64,000 bases of DNA. Source: an uncultured Collinsella sp. (GTDB taxonomy: Bacteria; Actinomycetota; Coriobacteriia; Coriobacteriales; Coriobacteriaceae). Below the pieces are notes generated by a model that had not been told where the DNA came from, searched no databases, and saw only the letters and a program-made list of their open reading frames with translations. The stretch lies in assembly GCA_900548265.1 (NCBI GenBank), contig URKG01000011.1, forward strand, positions 6,181 through 70,180, read 5' to 3'. The translations under genes and the position numbers were made by a program. Below, piece after piece: positions 8,337 to 17,612 of the stretch (within the stretch, counting starts at the first letter, position 1; every line of letters begins with the position of its first letter).

Positions 8337-9188
8337 TTATGCGCGACGAGGCTTTTGGTTGATGCGGTACAGCTCGGCGAGACCCCGCAGCGTCAGTGCG
8401 TCGTCTACCGTCAGGCTATGGCCGACCAACGCCGCGAGCGCCTCGGCATCATCGCCGGTAATGACGATGGGCACGTCGCCCTCCCCCGCGGCCTTGGTCG
8501 CGCGCATCTCGGCGAGCACCATGTCGAGCATGCCGTCGATGCGGGCTACCTCGCCCAAGACCACGCCCGAGCGCATGGCCTCGCGTGTGTTGCGGCCGAT
8601 CACATGCGTCGGTGCCGAGGGCTCGACCTGAGGCAAACGCGCCGCAGCGGCCGAAAGCGAGCGGGCGCCAAGTGCCAGACCCGGCGCGATGACGCCGCCG
8701 ACAAAGGTTCCGTGCGCATCGATGACCTCGATATTTGTCGTAGTACCCAGGTCAATCACGATGCACGGAGAGCCGTAGACGGCACGGGCCGCCACGGCGT
8801 CGGCGATGCGGTCGGGACCGATCTCTGCTGGATCGTCGTAGTGCACGGACATACCGGTCTTGAGGCCCGGCCCCACGGTGAGCACGCGCCCCGTGCAGAT
8901 GCGGGAAAGCGCCGCTTTCCACGGGCGCTCGAGCGCCGGCACCACGCAGCTCAGCACTGCGGCTGCGGGAACGAGCGCACCCGGCATGCCCGCATCGGCT
9001 GACAGTGCGCTCATGACCTGTGTGAGCCTCATGCGCGCCTCGTCGGCCGTGATGCTCGACGGCGTCGTGATCTCGCACGTCGCAAGCGGGCATTCCTGCG
9101 CCGCGGCCGAATCCTCGGCAAACAGGCCAAAGCGAATGAACGTGTTGCCCACGTCGGCCGTCAATATGTATGCGCACCCATTAAGCAT
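8337..9188 (-). CDS. coaX: Type III pantothenate kinase
   Basis: 283 residues from ATG 9188 (GGAG eight bases upstream). CoaX phosphorylates pantothenate in the first step of CoA synthesis. The ATP-binding LTADVGNTFIRFGLF at the N-terminus, GPDRIADAVAA, then VIDLGTTTNIEVID and GGVIAPGL are the type III kinase motifs. It is slightly longer than the usual ~255-260, with an insert around residues 20-75. The C-terminal tail INQKPRRA is basic. Confidence 0.93.
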   Translation of the reverse strand: MLNGCAYILTADVGNTFIRFGLFAEDSAAAQECPLATCEITTPSSITADEARMRLTQVMSALSADAGMPGALVPAAAVLSCVVPALERPWKAALSRICTGRVLTVGPGLKTGMSVHYDDPAEIGPDRIADAVAARAVYGSPCIVIDLGTTTNIEVIDAHGTFVGGVIAPGLALGARSLSAAAARLPQVEPSAPTHVIGRNTREAMRSGVVLGEVARIDGMLDMVLAEMRATKAAGEGDVPIVITGDDAEALAALVGHSLTVDDALTLRGLAELYRINQKPRRA

Positions 9189-9380
9189 CGTCGGCGCTCC
9201 TTTCGTCTGTCCAGCAGTATATCGCCTACCTAAACCAGTCATCCCAAAATGACTAGCTTGCGGCTATACTGATACGCGGTCGTGCGCGAGCTCACGCGGC
9301 GGCCCTTGGTAACCCGACTTCCCGCGCCGTATCCGTAGCGGCGCTTGCGGGGGAAGCGGATATACGCAAAGGAGTTCTAT

Positions 9381-11084
9381 ATGAGCAATCCCTCGAACCG
9401 CACCTCGATGCGCGGTCAACTCACGCTGCGCGGCGTCGTCATCGGCGTCCTTGGCTGCGTGATCATCACGGCAAGCTCGGCCTACACGGCCCTCAAGATG
9501 GGCGCCCTCCCCTGGCCGATCATCTTCGCTGCCGTCATTTCGCTGTTCTTCCTTAAGCTCATGGGCAACGCCAGCCTCAACGAGGCCAACGTCACCCACA
9601 CCATCATGTCTGCGGGCGCCATGGTCGCTGGCGGCCTGGCGTTTACCATCCCAGGCGCCTGGATGCTGGGCTATGCCGACCAGATCAGTTGGCTCGACAT
9701 GTTTATCGTGGCGCTCGCCGGCACCATCTTGGGCCTTCTGGCGACAGCGCTCATCCACCGTCACTTTATCGTGGACGCCGCGCTGGAGTTCCCCACCGGC
9801 AACGCCGCAGCTCAGACCCTGCGCGCCACCGAGGCCGGCGGCAAGACCGGCAAGCAGCTCTTTGGCTCCATGGCCATCGCAGGCATCTACAGCGTGCTGC
9901 GCGACGCCCTGGGCGTGGTGCCCAGCATGCTGTGCACGCTCAATATCCCCGGCGTGACCTTTGCCATCTACAACTCGCCCATGCTGCTGTCCATTGGCTT
10001 TTTGGTGGGCTTCGCCCCCGTCGCGTTCTGGTTTGCCGGCGCGCTGCTGGGCAACTTTGGCATCATCGTCGGCGGCACCGCTGCCGGCCTGTTCGATATT
10101 GCGACCGCGCAGGGTATCGTCAAGTCCTTAGGTATGGGCCTTATGATGGGCTTTGGCGTCGCCGTCGTCCTCAAGGACATCCTGCCGCAGGTCGCCGGTA
10201 TCGTCCGTGGCCTCGCCGCCGACAGCTCCACCGACACCGACGAGCAGTCGCTCATCTCGGGCTCGCTTAAGCTCGACGCCGGCATCATCGGCCTGGGCAC
10301 CGCAGCCATCGCCGTGATCGTTGCCATCGCGCTCGACCTCGGTCCCGTCCCGGCCGTCATCGTCACGCTGTTCACCTTTGTCACCACCATCATGAGCGCA
10401 CAGAGCTGCGGCCAGACGGGTATCGACCCCATGGAGATCTTTGGCCTCATCGTCATGCTCATCGTGGCAGCCTTCGCGCAGATCGCGCAGGTCAAGCTGT
10501 TCTTTATCGCCGGCATCGTGGCCGTGGCGTGCGGCCTTGCAGGCGACGTCATGAACGACTTTAAGGCCGGCGCCGTGCTGGGCACCAACCCGCGCGCACA
10601 GTGGGTCGGCCAGGCCATCGGCGGCATCGTGGGCGCCCTGGTCGCTGCCGGCGTCATGGTCGCGCTCGTCACCGCCTATGGTCCGGACGCCTTCGGCCCC
10701 GACAAGAGCTTTGTGGCCGCGCAGGCAAGCGTGGTCGCCACCATGGTCTCGGGCATCCCGAGCGTGCCATGGTTTGCAGGTGGTTTTATCGCCGGCATCA
10801 TCATGTACTGGCTCGGTATTCCGGCCATGATGATCGGTCTGGGCGTGTACCTGCCGTTCTACATGTCGCTCACGGCATTCCTGGGCTCCTGCGTCAAACT
10901 CGCCTACGACAAGTGGTCCGCCCACCGCGACGCCACCGCTGGTCTTTCTGACGAGAAGAGGGCTGCCAAGGACGCCGCCTTCCAGGAACAGGGCCTAGTT
11001 GTCGCCAGCGGCCTGCTCGGCGGCGAGTCCATCGTCGGCGTTATCCTGGCGTTTGTCTCCGTGGGCTTAAGCCTGCTGGGCTAA
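9381..11084 (+). CDS. OPT family oligopeptide transporter
   Basis: 567 residues from ATG 9381, with AAGGAG seven bases upstream; an in-frame TTG at 9345 lacks a ribosome site. Hydrophobic almost throughout, with about 14 membrane segments. The OPT landmarks LTLRGVVIGVLGCVIITASS, AYTALKMGALPWPIIFAAVI and NEANVTHTIMSAGAMVAGG are near the N-terminus. OPT proteins are proton-coupled importers of small peptides or metal chelates. The 192-bp upstream gap holds no recognised riboswitch. A strong terminator follows. Confidence 0.92.
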   Translation: MSNPSNRTSMRGQLTLRGVVIGVLGCVIITASSAYTALKMGALPWPIIFAAVISLFFLKLMGNASLNEANVTHTIMSAGAMVAGGLAFTIPGAWMLGYADQISWLDMFIVALAGTILGLLATALIHRHFIVDAALEFPTGNAAAQTLRATEAGGKTGKQLFGSMAIAGIYSVLRDALGVVPSMLCTLNIPGVTFAIYNSPMLLSIGFLVGFAPVAFWFAGALLGNFGIIVGGTAAGLFDIATAQGIVKSLGMGLMMGFGVAVVLKDILPQVAGIVRGLAADSSTDTDEQSLISGSLKLDAGIIGLGTAAIAVIVAIALDLGPVPAVIVTLFTFVTTIMSAQSCGQTGIDPMEIFGLIVMLIVAAFAQIAQVKLFFIAGIVAVACGLAGDVMNDFKAGAVLGTNPRAQWVGQAIGGIVGALVAAGVMVALVTAYGPDAFGPDKSFVAAQASVVATMVSGIPSVPWFAGGFIAGIIMYWLGIPAMMIGLGVYLPFYMSLTAFLGSCVKLAYDKWSAHRDATAGLSDEKRAAKDAAFQEQGLVVASGLLGGESIVGVILAFVSVGLSLLG

Positions 11085-11124
11085 GCTGAGCAGCTGCTCG
11101 ACAGCAACCATATTGCCTACGGCT

Positions 11125-11165
11125 TGCCCGGTCGGTAGCTTTTGCGACTGCCGACCGGGCTTTTT
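11125..11165 (+). terminator. Rho-independent terminator after the OPT transporter
   Basis: GCCCGGTCGGTAGC pairs with GACTGCCGACCGGGC and TTTTTGAT follows on the plus strand. Confidence 0.9.
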
Positions 11166-11181
11166 GATATCGAAACAAAGA

Positions 11182-11219
11182 AAGGCCGGCGCGCTGCGTT
11201 TAACAGCGCGCCGGCCTTA
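11182..11219 (-). terminator. Rho-independent terminator of the surface protein gene
   Basis: AAGGCCGGCGCGCTG and CAGCGCGCCGGCCTT form a perfect 15-bp stem with a 7-nt loop. Read on the minus strand it is followed by TCTTTGTTT. It lies 65 bp past the surface protein stop. Confidence 0.85.
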
Positions 11220-11284
11220 TCGTTTGGCTAACGAGACGGTCCCGTTATGAATTGAAGTTCGTTGCAGAAACTACGCTCGAAACG

Positions 11285-14200
11285 CTACATCTGCTTGCGA
11301 CGACGATCGCCCAGCGTCACGCCCGCAGCCACGAGCGTAATACCGCCGATAACGAAGACCTCGCCCGCAAGCGCGGAGTCATCACCGGTCTGGGCGAGCG
11401 CGGCAGGCGCGGCCTGTTTCTTGGCAACGGGGACCTTTGCAGCAGCCTGCGCAACCTGAGGCTTGGCCTGCGGCTTGCTCTGCGGCTCGGCCTTGGGATG
11501 ATACTTGTCGTACTCGGTCTGAGCGGCAGCCAGCGCATCCTTGGCATCTCCGAGCTCGGCCAGTGCAGCGGCATAGGCGTCGTTGGCATCGGACAGCTTG
11601 GCATCGGCATCGCTCAGGGCAGCCTTGAGACCAGCGGCAGCATCGACGGCAGCCTTGTAGCGAGCGTAGGCAGCGTTAAGCTTGACCAGCTTATCGTTGC
11701 CCGTCGTGCCCGCGGCAAGAGAGGCCTTGTGGTCGACGGCCTCAAGATCGGCCTTGAGTGCCTCATCGCTGGCAAGCTCGGCCTTGGCCTTGACGATCTC
11801 GAGGTTCGCATCGACGACGGCTTCGTTGGCGGCCTCGAGCTGCTTCTGGGCATCGGCGACACTGGCCACGGCAGCGTCATAGGCGGTCTTGGCGTCGTCG
11901 ACCGCCTTCTGGGCGCCGGCGAAGCGCTCGAAGGCCTTGTTTGCGCCGGCCAGCTCGCCCTCGGCGGCCTTGGCCTTCGCCTGTGCGTCGGACAGAGCCT
12001 GCGTCTTGGCGGCAACTGCCTGCTTGGCGTCCGAAAGAGTGGTCGCGGCCTGGACATCTGCGGCCCGGGCCTTGTCTACACCAGCCTGGGCAGTGTCGTC
12101 GGCCTTCTTGGCATCGTTAAGCGTGCCCTGCTTGTTCGCAAGATCCGTCTTGGCGGCATCGCACTTGGCGGTAAGGTCCTTGACCGAAGCCGTGGCGTTG
12201 TCATACGCCTCATTGGCCTGATCGGACTTTGCCTTGGCGGCATCGCGGGCGCTGCGAGCCTTCGCCTTGTGAGCAGCGGCATCGGCTGCCTTCGTCTTGC
12301 TGTCAGCAAGCGTGGCATTTGCCTTATCGAGAGCTGCCTGGGCAGTAGCGGCCTTGCTCTTGGCGGCTTCGAGCTTGGTCTGGGGCGTCTTGACGTCGAT
12401 ACCCTTGAGTTTTGCTTCGGCGGCGTCATATGCCGTCTTTGCGGCGGCGGTTCCGGACTTAGCCTTCTCGTACTCGCCCTTGGCGGTGTTCATGTTCGTG
12501 TCGGCCGCGGTATAGGCGTCTTGCGCGTCTTTCTGATTATTGAGAGCGGTGAGATATGCCGTATCAGCCGTTCCCATCGCCTTCTGCGCATCTGCCAGCT
12601 TGTTCTGAAGCTGCTTCAGCTGCTCCTTCTGCTCCTGCGTGCCGCCTGCATTGTAGGCGGATTCGATGTAGTCGTTGACGAGCTTCTTGAACTCGGAGAC
12701 AGTGAAATCCTTCTGCCCCGTGCTCCCGCTATAGTCGAAAACGGTTACCTCGGAATCGGTATTCTTACCGCTACCGGTCGCGATGCCGATAGCCTTCGCG
12801 CCGGCATCGATGATGTTGAGATAGTGCCCGCAGGCGTCTCCTCTTTGATTGCCATTCTCATCTTTTGTACCGGAATACACATCGGGATAGTTTTGGTAGA
12901 TATAGTACGAATCATAGCGATGAGCCATGAGATCTTTGCCAGCCTCGCTATTCGCACCGTACTTTTTAATCCAATTCTCGTAGTTAACCTTCTCCTGAGT
13001 GTAGAGACCAGTGTAGGGCCAGCCAAGCGTATCCTCGGTCTCGCCTCCGGTGTATGCCCCGCCGCCGTCTGCAAGGTTCTCACCTTGATCGAAATAGCAG
13101 TTCGAGTGCCCCCAGATGTTCGATGAATATGATGTATTGAGGGCGGCTGCCGCAGTCATGCGGAGGCTGACGCTAAGCTCAGACTGACCGTTCGCCTTGC
13201 GGAGGTTGTTCTGGGTATCGAGGTAGGTCAGGGCGTTGCGCATCTGCTCCAAGGAGAGCGGATTGGTGTCTCGAGACATGTCCTGATCGACGTAATTATC
13301 ATACCAGTCCTGTTTATCTGTCGTCCCCATGAGCATCGACGCGGCAGTGCTTGCATTCGACTTCTGCGTGGCTGTGAACTGGCTGCCGCCAATGATGTAG
13401 TTCAAGAAGCCGAACATACCCTGGTTGATGACATTCTGGTCTACGGTCATGTTCGACTTGAGGTCTGCAATCTGCTGCTCAAGAGCCTCAACCTGGGCAT
13501 TAGCAGCGTCATAAGCCTTTTCCGCGGCGTTCGAAGCGGCGCAGGTTGCCTCCCACTCGCTACGCTTCTGCTTGCGAACTTCGACAAGCTTATCGTACTC
13601 CGCCTTCTTATCCGCCTCGGTCTGCTGGGCCTGCTCGTATGCCGACTTCGAGGCGTCACGCTTACTGGCGGCGGCGTTGTACTCCTTGTTTGCCGCATCG
13701 TATGCAGACTTGGCAGATGCCACAGCAGCGTTGGCAGCGTTGGCCTTCTCCTGCGCGGCGGTGACGGTAGTCTGCGCAGCCTGCAGGTTCGCCTGTGCAG
13801 TGGCGTCTGCAGTCGCCGCGGCATCGAGCGCGTCCTGCGCGGTCGCGAGCTCGCTGGCGGCAGTGGTCTTGGCAGCCTCGAGCGCGTTCAAATCGATACC
13901 CGTGCCCGAGGTCGCGGCATCGAGTGCAGCCTGCGCCTGGTTGAGCTTCTGCTGGGCGTTATCGCGCGCGGTGGTTGCGGCTGCGAGAGCAGCAGCAGTC
14001 TCCTGCTTCTTGGCCTGGGCAGTCGTCAAAGCTGCCTCGGTATTCTGCTTTTCCTGCTGGGCGCTGGCCTCGGCAGCCTTGGCCTGGTCCAGATTGGCCT
14101 GTGCAGTAGTAACGGCCTTATTGGCGTCATCGAGCTTTGCCTGCGCGTCCTCGACGGCCTTCTTGGCGGCCTCGTACTCGTCCATACCCATGGCCTCGAG

Positions 14201-14806
14201 CTTGGCCTGGGCATCGTCGAGGGCCTTCTTGGCCTCATCCTGCTTTGCCTTGGCGTCCTTGAGCGCCTGGGTCTTATCCTCGACACTCTTGTTGGCTTGA
14301 TCGAGCTGATCGTTCAGGTCGCCCAGCTTCTTCTGCTGCTGCTCGGTCTTTTCGACGGCGGCTTTGAGCTCATCAATCTTCTCCTGGAGCGCGGCGACTT
14401 CTGCTGCGTTCTGCTCGATTTCGTTGTCGCTCACAGCCTGCGAGGCCTGATTCTTTTGCTGCTGCGCCTGCTTTTGAGACTGGCCCGCCGCATCGGCGTT
14501 CTTCTGGGCGGCATCGTAGGCGGCCTGAGCGTCCTTGAGCTGCTTTGCCGACTCCTCGGCCAGCTGGGCAGCCGTCTTTACGACCGCTTGGTTACCGGCG
14601 GCAACGGTGTTCTCTACAGAACTACCCCCCCCCTGAACAGAATCGCCGTTATCGGTTGACGGTGCGGCGATTGCCGCCAGCGGCGACATAAGCGGCTGAG
14701 CAATGAGGCCCGCCGTCAAAACGGTTGCGACGGCGCGGTTGGCAACGCCCTTGACGTTGACGGCCTTAGCCCGAGGCTCAAAGTGTTGTGGGCTGTAGTT
14801 TGCCAT
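11285..14806 (-). CDS. Sortase-anchored coiled-coil surface protein with a CAP/SCP domain
   Basis: 1173 residues. A long signal peptide (about 1-48, ending PLAAIAAP) precedes ~360 residues of Ala/Lys/Asp/Gln-rich coiled coil. A globular CAP-like domain follows at about 460-690, with WGHSN, NCYFDQGENLA and CGHYLNIID. A second coiled coil of ~420 residues comes next. The end is a proline/lysine-rich wall-spanning stretch, LAQTGDD (about 1137-1143), a hydrophobic helix and DRRRKQM. LAxTG is the class E sortase signal of Actinobacteria, so wall anchoring is expected. CAP domains occur in secreted proteins of varied function, so a role in adhesion is a guess. A run of nine G lies just after the signal peptide (see the repeat at 14625). 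ATG at 14806 has AAAGGGAG upstream. The gene stands alone between terminators. Confidence 0.85.
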   Translation of the reverse strand: MANYSPQHFEPRAKAVNVKGVANRAVATVLTAGLIAQPLMSPLAAIAAPSTDNGDSVQGGGSSVENTVAAGNQAVVKTAAQLAEESAKQLKDAQAAYDAAQKNADAAGQSQKQAQQQKNQASQAVSDNEIEQNAAEVAALQEKIDELKAAVEKTEQQQKKLGDLNDQLDQANKSVEDKTQALKDAKAKQDEAKKALDDAQAKLEAMGMDEYEAAKKAVEDAQAKLDDANKAVTTAQANLDQAKAAEASAQQEKQNTEAALTTAQAKKQETAAALAAATTARDNAQQKLNQAQAALDAATSGTGIDLNALEAAKTTAASELATAQDALDAAATADATAQANLQAAQTTVTAAQEKANAANAAVASAKSAYDAANKEYNAAASKRDASKSAYEQAQQTEADKKAEYDKLVEVRKQKRSEWEATCAASNAAEKAYDAANAQVEALEQQIADLKSNMTVDQNVINQGMFGFLNYIIGGSQFTATQKSNASTAASMLMGTTDKQDWYDNYVDQDMSRDTNPLSLEQMRNALTYLDTQNNLRKANGQSELSVSLRMTAAAALNTSYSSNIWGHSNCYFDQGENLADGGGAYTGGETEDTLGWPYTGLYTQEKVNYENWIKKYGANSEAGKDLMAHRYDSYYIYQNYPDVYSGTKDENGNQRGDACGHYLNIIDAGAKAIGIATGSGKNTDSEVTVFDYSGSTGQKDFTVSEFKKLVNDYIESAYNAGGTQEQKEQLKQLQNKLADAQKAMGTADTAYLTALNNQKDAQDAYTAADTNMNTAKGEYEKAKSGTAAAKTAYDAAEAKLKGIDVKTPQTKLEAAKSKAATAQAALDKANATLADSKTKAADAAAHKAKARSARDAAKAKSDQANEAYDNATASVKDLTAKCDAAKTDLANKQGTLNDAKKADDTAQAGVDKARAADVQAATTLSDAKQAVAAKTQALSDAQAKAKAAEGELAGANKAFERFAGAQKAVDDAKTAYDAAVASVADAQKQLEAANEAVVDANLEIVKAKAELASDEALKADLEAVDHKASLAAGTTGNDKLVKLNAAYARYKAAVDAAAGLKAALSDADAKLSDANDAYAAALAELGDAKDALAAAQTEYDKYHPKAEPQSKPQAKPQVAQAAAKVPVAKKQAAPAALAQTGDDSALAGEVFVIGGITLVAAGVTLGDRRRKQM
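14625..14633 (-). repeat. G9 homopolymer tract inside the surface protein gene
   Basis: Nine consecutive C on the plus strand (G on the coding strand) span the codons CAG GGG GGG GGT, about residues 58-61, shortly after the signal peptide. Loss or gain of one base would truncate the protein early. Confidence 0.85.
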
Positions 14807-15111
14807 GGCTTTCTCCCTTTGACACGGATGTATCCATACGTATCAAACGGTAGCTGTCGATTTTTGAATTCTGTTGCGCAACATTGGTCACCGGCGGATT
14901 TTTGAAATTCGCGCTCTCGTGCTTCACAATTTCGTCACATATGTAGGAGCTGGTGCATCATATTCTTGCGGAATCGAATTGAGCCTGTGATTTGCATTTG
15001 CTCCCGCGTCATCCGCCCTATCGGATTCCGCATCCAACAGACACCCCGCCCGCCACGGTGTAGAGTATGGGGACGGGCGAGATATGCGGCCCGTGTCAGA
15101 ACGAGGTGAAC
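14807..15111. other. Divergent intergenic region between the surface protein and DUF389 genes
   Basis: About 305 bp without a gene. Both promoters should lie here. The half next to the surface gene is AT-richer and contains GATACGTATGGATACATCC, an imperfect dyad 10-35 bp before its start codon. On the DUF389 side a TAGAGT (15061-15066) is a possible -10, with no convincing -35. No riboswitch was recognised. Confidence 0.4.
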
Positions 15112-16251
15112 ATGGAACTCGATAGACAACAGCTCAAGCGGCTGCGTGAACGCCATCATCGGCGCCATGGCATCCGCCCCGCCCATAGTGAGGCCATGGA
15201 GAGCGCCACCCGCTTCCTAAAGCGCGCATTCAACATTCGCGAGGGTCGCGCGCCCTACCACGTAATTCGCAAGCGTTTTGTAAACGGGGCGCGTCTGACT
15301 GGCTCCCACCTATGCATCCTGATTATTGCCATGCTTATCGCGAGCATCGGCCTCGATATCGACTCGGACATTGCCATCGTGGGCGCCATGCTCATCTGCC
15401 CGCTCATGGGCTCGGTCCTTGCCATGGCATACGGTATTGCCACGCTCGACCGCGAGATTACCGTCGAAGCCGTCGCCAGCCTTGCGCTGCAGATGGCCTT
15501 TTGCCTGGTCACGTCCACGCTGTACTTTAAGCTCTCGCCCCTTGGCACCACCACGGCCGCCATCATCGACAACTCGACACCCACCGTCTGGGACCTTACC
15601 GTCGCACTCGCAGGCGGCTTTGCAGGCGGGCTGGGCAACTCGCGCGACCAGGAACCCGCCACGCTCATCGCCGGCGTGGCCGTGGCGACCGCGCTCATGC
15701 CGCCTCTGTGCGCGGCGGGCTATGGCATCGCCATCGCAAGCGGGTCGCTGTTTCTCTCGGCGCTCTACGAGTTTGGCATCAACGTGGTCTTTATCGCACT
15801 GGCCGCCGAAGCCGTGCTGCTTCTTTTGCGTGTGCCGCTCAAGCGCGACCTCAACGGCGACGGCATTGTGACCGCCGAGGAAAACGCTGAGGTCAACGAG
15901 CTGTCACGCAAAGTGCGCCGCCGCATTATTGTGGGCACGGTGATCTTTGCCATCCCCTGCATCGTTATGACCGCGGGTTCCATTGGCTCGGCGCAGGCCG
16001 GCGTGCAGGACGGCTACGGCGTCACCGAGACCACACGCGAGCTTGCCGCGGTGCTGCCGGGCTTTAAGGATTACACCGTCGCCGTCGAGACCTCGGCCAC
16101 CGAAGGGGACGAAGAAGGCATCGTCGAGCGCGAGATTGTCGCCCATGTGACGACAGGCGAGGCGCTTGGGGCGCACGACCGCCGTGTCGCCCGCAAACTC
16201 ATCGACCTCAATGTGCCCGAGCTCGATCGCGTTGAGTTTGATGTGGAGTAA
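15112..16251 (+). CDS. DUF389 domain membrane protein
   Basis: 379 residues from ATG 15112, supported by ACGAGGTGAAC; an in-frame upstream ATG at 15067 has no such site. The family core is clear: GARLTGSHLCILIIAMLIAS, then LIASIGLDIDSDIAIVGAML, ICPLMGSVLAMAYGIATLD and GGLGNSRDQEPATLIAGVAV. About six membrane segments lie between residues 60 and 280, and the C-terminal ~100 residues are soluble. DUF389 proteins have no settled function. Confidence 0.88.
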   Translation: MELDRQQLKRLRERHHRRHGIRPAHSEAMESATRFLKRAFNIREGRAPYHVIRKRFVNGARLTGSHLCILIIAMLIASIGLDIDSDIAIVGAMLICPLMGSVLAMAYGIATLDREITVEAVASLALQMAFCLVTSTLYFKLSPLGTTTAAIIDNSTPTVWDLTVALAGGFAGGLGNSRDQEPATLIAGVAVATALMPPLCAAGYGIAIASGSLFLSALYEFGINVVFIALAAEAVLLLLRVPLKRDLNGDGIVTAEENAEVNELSRKVRRRIIVGTVIFAIPCIVMTAGSIGSAQAGVQDGYGVTETTRELAAVLPGFKDYTVAVETSATEGDEEGIVEREIVAHVTTGEALGAHDRRVARKLIDLNVPELDRVEFDVE

Positions 16252-16378
16252 TGCGGAGCATGGGATGGCTCCCGCGCACAGGCGCAAGTCGCGGCGAGGC
16301 TCAGACGCGACGCAGGCACATGCAAAAAGCGGGGCGTAGTTCACGTCCGCGCCCCGCTCGCTGTTTTATTGCCGTGAA

Positions 16379-16828
16379 TCAGACGTCCGCATCGACATCG
16401 CCAGACTCCACCGTAAACGCCGGATCGGTGCTCACAAGATAAAATCGGGTCACCTTAGTATTTCTAATTAGGTAAATCTGCCCCTGATTGCGTCGGCGCG
16501 ATATATACGCAACGTGAACCGTGCCGAATTCTTCGCCGTTTTCCTTCTTTAATATCAAGATGTTGGGGTCATCCGTACGCTTGAACTGCCCGTCATCGCT
16601 GCTTCCGTCTTTGTTGACCAGCTGCCATCGACAGCCATCCTCCTCAAGAAAGGCCAGGATTTCCAGACTCGTTTTGTCATCCCGATAGTAACCGTCAATG
16701 GCAAACCCTTCGGAAGCGCATTCCCGCATATAGGACGTTTCTCGACTTATAGCAAACAGCCCTGTAGCGCCCAGGAGCACAGCCAGGCAGACCACTGCAA
16801 GGGTTATCGAAATAGTACGGCGACCCAT
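16379..16828 (-). CDS. Small membrane-anchored protein of unknown function
   Basis: 149 residues. One N-terminal hydrophobic segment (about 6-28, ITLAVVCLAVLLGATGLFAI) has no lipobox cysteine, and about 120 soluble residues follow. These look like a beta-rich domain with alternating charged and hydrophobic residues (DDPNILILKKENGEEFGTVH). It could be an uncleaved anchor or a signal peptide. No family recognised. ATG at 16828 lacks an obvious GGAGG. Codon use is less GC-rich than its neighbours, which may indicate later acquisition. Confidence 0.6.
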   Translation of the reverse strand: MGRRTISITLAVVCLAVLLGATGLFAISRETSYMRECASEGFAIDGYYRDDKTSLEILAFLEEDGCRWQLVNKDGSSDDGQFKRTDDPNILILKKENGEEFGTVHVAYISRRRNQGQIYLIRNTKVTRFYLVSTDPAFTVESGDVDADV

Positions 16829-17018
16829 GTTAGCCCAACCGATAGTTGTTTAACGGAGCGCGAAACATACCTGAAACCTCCGATGTCAGGGGGAACGTCG
16901 CCAGCAGGCTGGCGACAACTATATGTTTCTGACATCAAACCATATGGCTGCTACTCGCGGAGGGGGCATCGGCGAACGGCGTGTTTTCATACTCCATTGG
17001 TCAAACCTAAGCGCGGCC

Positions 17019-17545
17019 CTACAGCTCGTACTTGTACACGCGGTAGATGTACTTATCGGCTTCCATCTCGTAGGTGGCGATGGGTAGACCGTAGCGGTCG
17101 TACTCGGTGAAGGTCTTGGCCTGACCCGATGCCACGAGCATGCTGTTCGAATTGCCGACGCGCTGCACACTGCTAACGTAGCCCGAGAACGGCACCGCGA
17201 TCTGGTCTTCGAGCCCGTAGGTGCGTGCCACCTCGTCCACCGTAAAGATGCGCCCAAACGAATGCGAGCCGCGGCTGTAGTCGGTCACCACCGCGGCGCC
17301 CAGCTGGCCCCAGTCGAACTTGGGATAGCTTTCGGCCGCACCAAAGTTGTTGTCGTATAGCAGCACTGGTAGCGACCAGTCGTTGCCGTGTCAGAACTCG
17401 GCAGATACGTCACGCTGTGCTGGCCCGCGTTGAGCGAAAAATCGCCCTGGGCCTGCAGCAACTTGTCCTCAAAGCCCGAGCCGGCCCAGAAATCGGGCAA
17501 GCCCACGGAAGGCTGTAGCAAGGTCATTTGCGCAACATATGTCCA
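17019..17545 (-). pseudogene. Remnant of an arylsulfate sulfotransferase (ASST), frameshifted and N-terminally truncated
   Basis: Two overlapping minus-strand frames together make the last ~175 residues of an ASST-like protein. The upstream frame holds VGLPDFWAGSGFEDKLLQAQ and QHSVTYLPSSDT; the downstream frame holds SLPVLLYDNNFGAAESYPKF and ends in YIYRVYKYEL. They join if one G is restored in the ACGGCAACGACTGG stretch near 17385-17390 (T-G-N-D-W). Everything before this point, most of the usual ~550-600 residues, is missing, and the activase terminator occupies its place. The family call rests on recall of ASST C-termini. Confidence 0.6.
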
Positions 17546-17584
17546 GTAAAAACGGGTGGCAGCCGCTACGGCTACCACCCGTTT
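17546..17584 (-). terminator. Rho-independent terminator of the activase gene
   Basis: On the minus strand AACGGGTGGTAGCCG pairs with CGGCTGCCACCCGTT (one mismatch), followed by TTTTA. It lies 29 bp past the stop of the gene at 17613. Confidence 0.8.
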
Positions 17585-17612
17585 GTCTCATATCTAGCCC
17601 ATAGCAGACCAG

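Noticed and set aside
9189..9380. A riboswitch upstream of the OPT transporter
   Set aside because: The leader is GC-rich with some pairing, but no known riboswitch core was recognised.
11252..13126. A 624-codon open frame opposite the surface protein gene
   Set aside because: Low-complexity Leu/Gly/Ile-rich translation caused by the antisense of Ala/Lys/Asp coiled-coil codons; the sense protein has a signal peptide and sortase motif.
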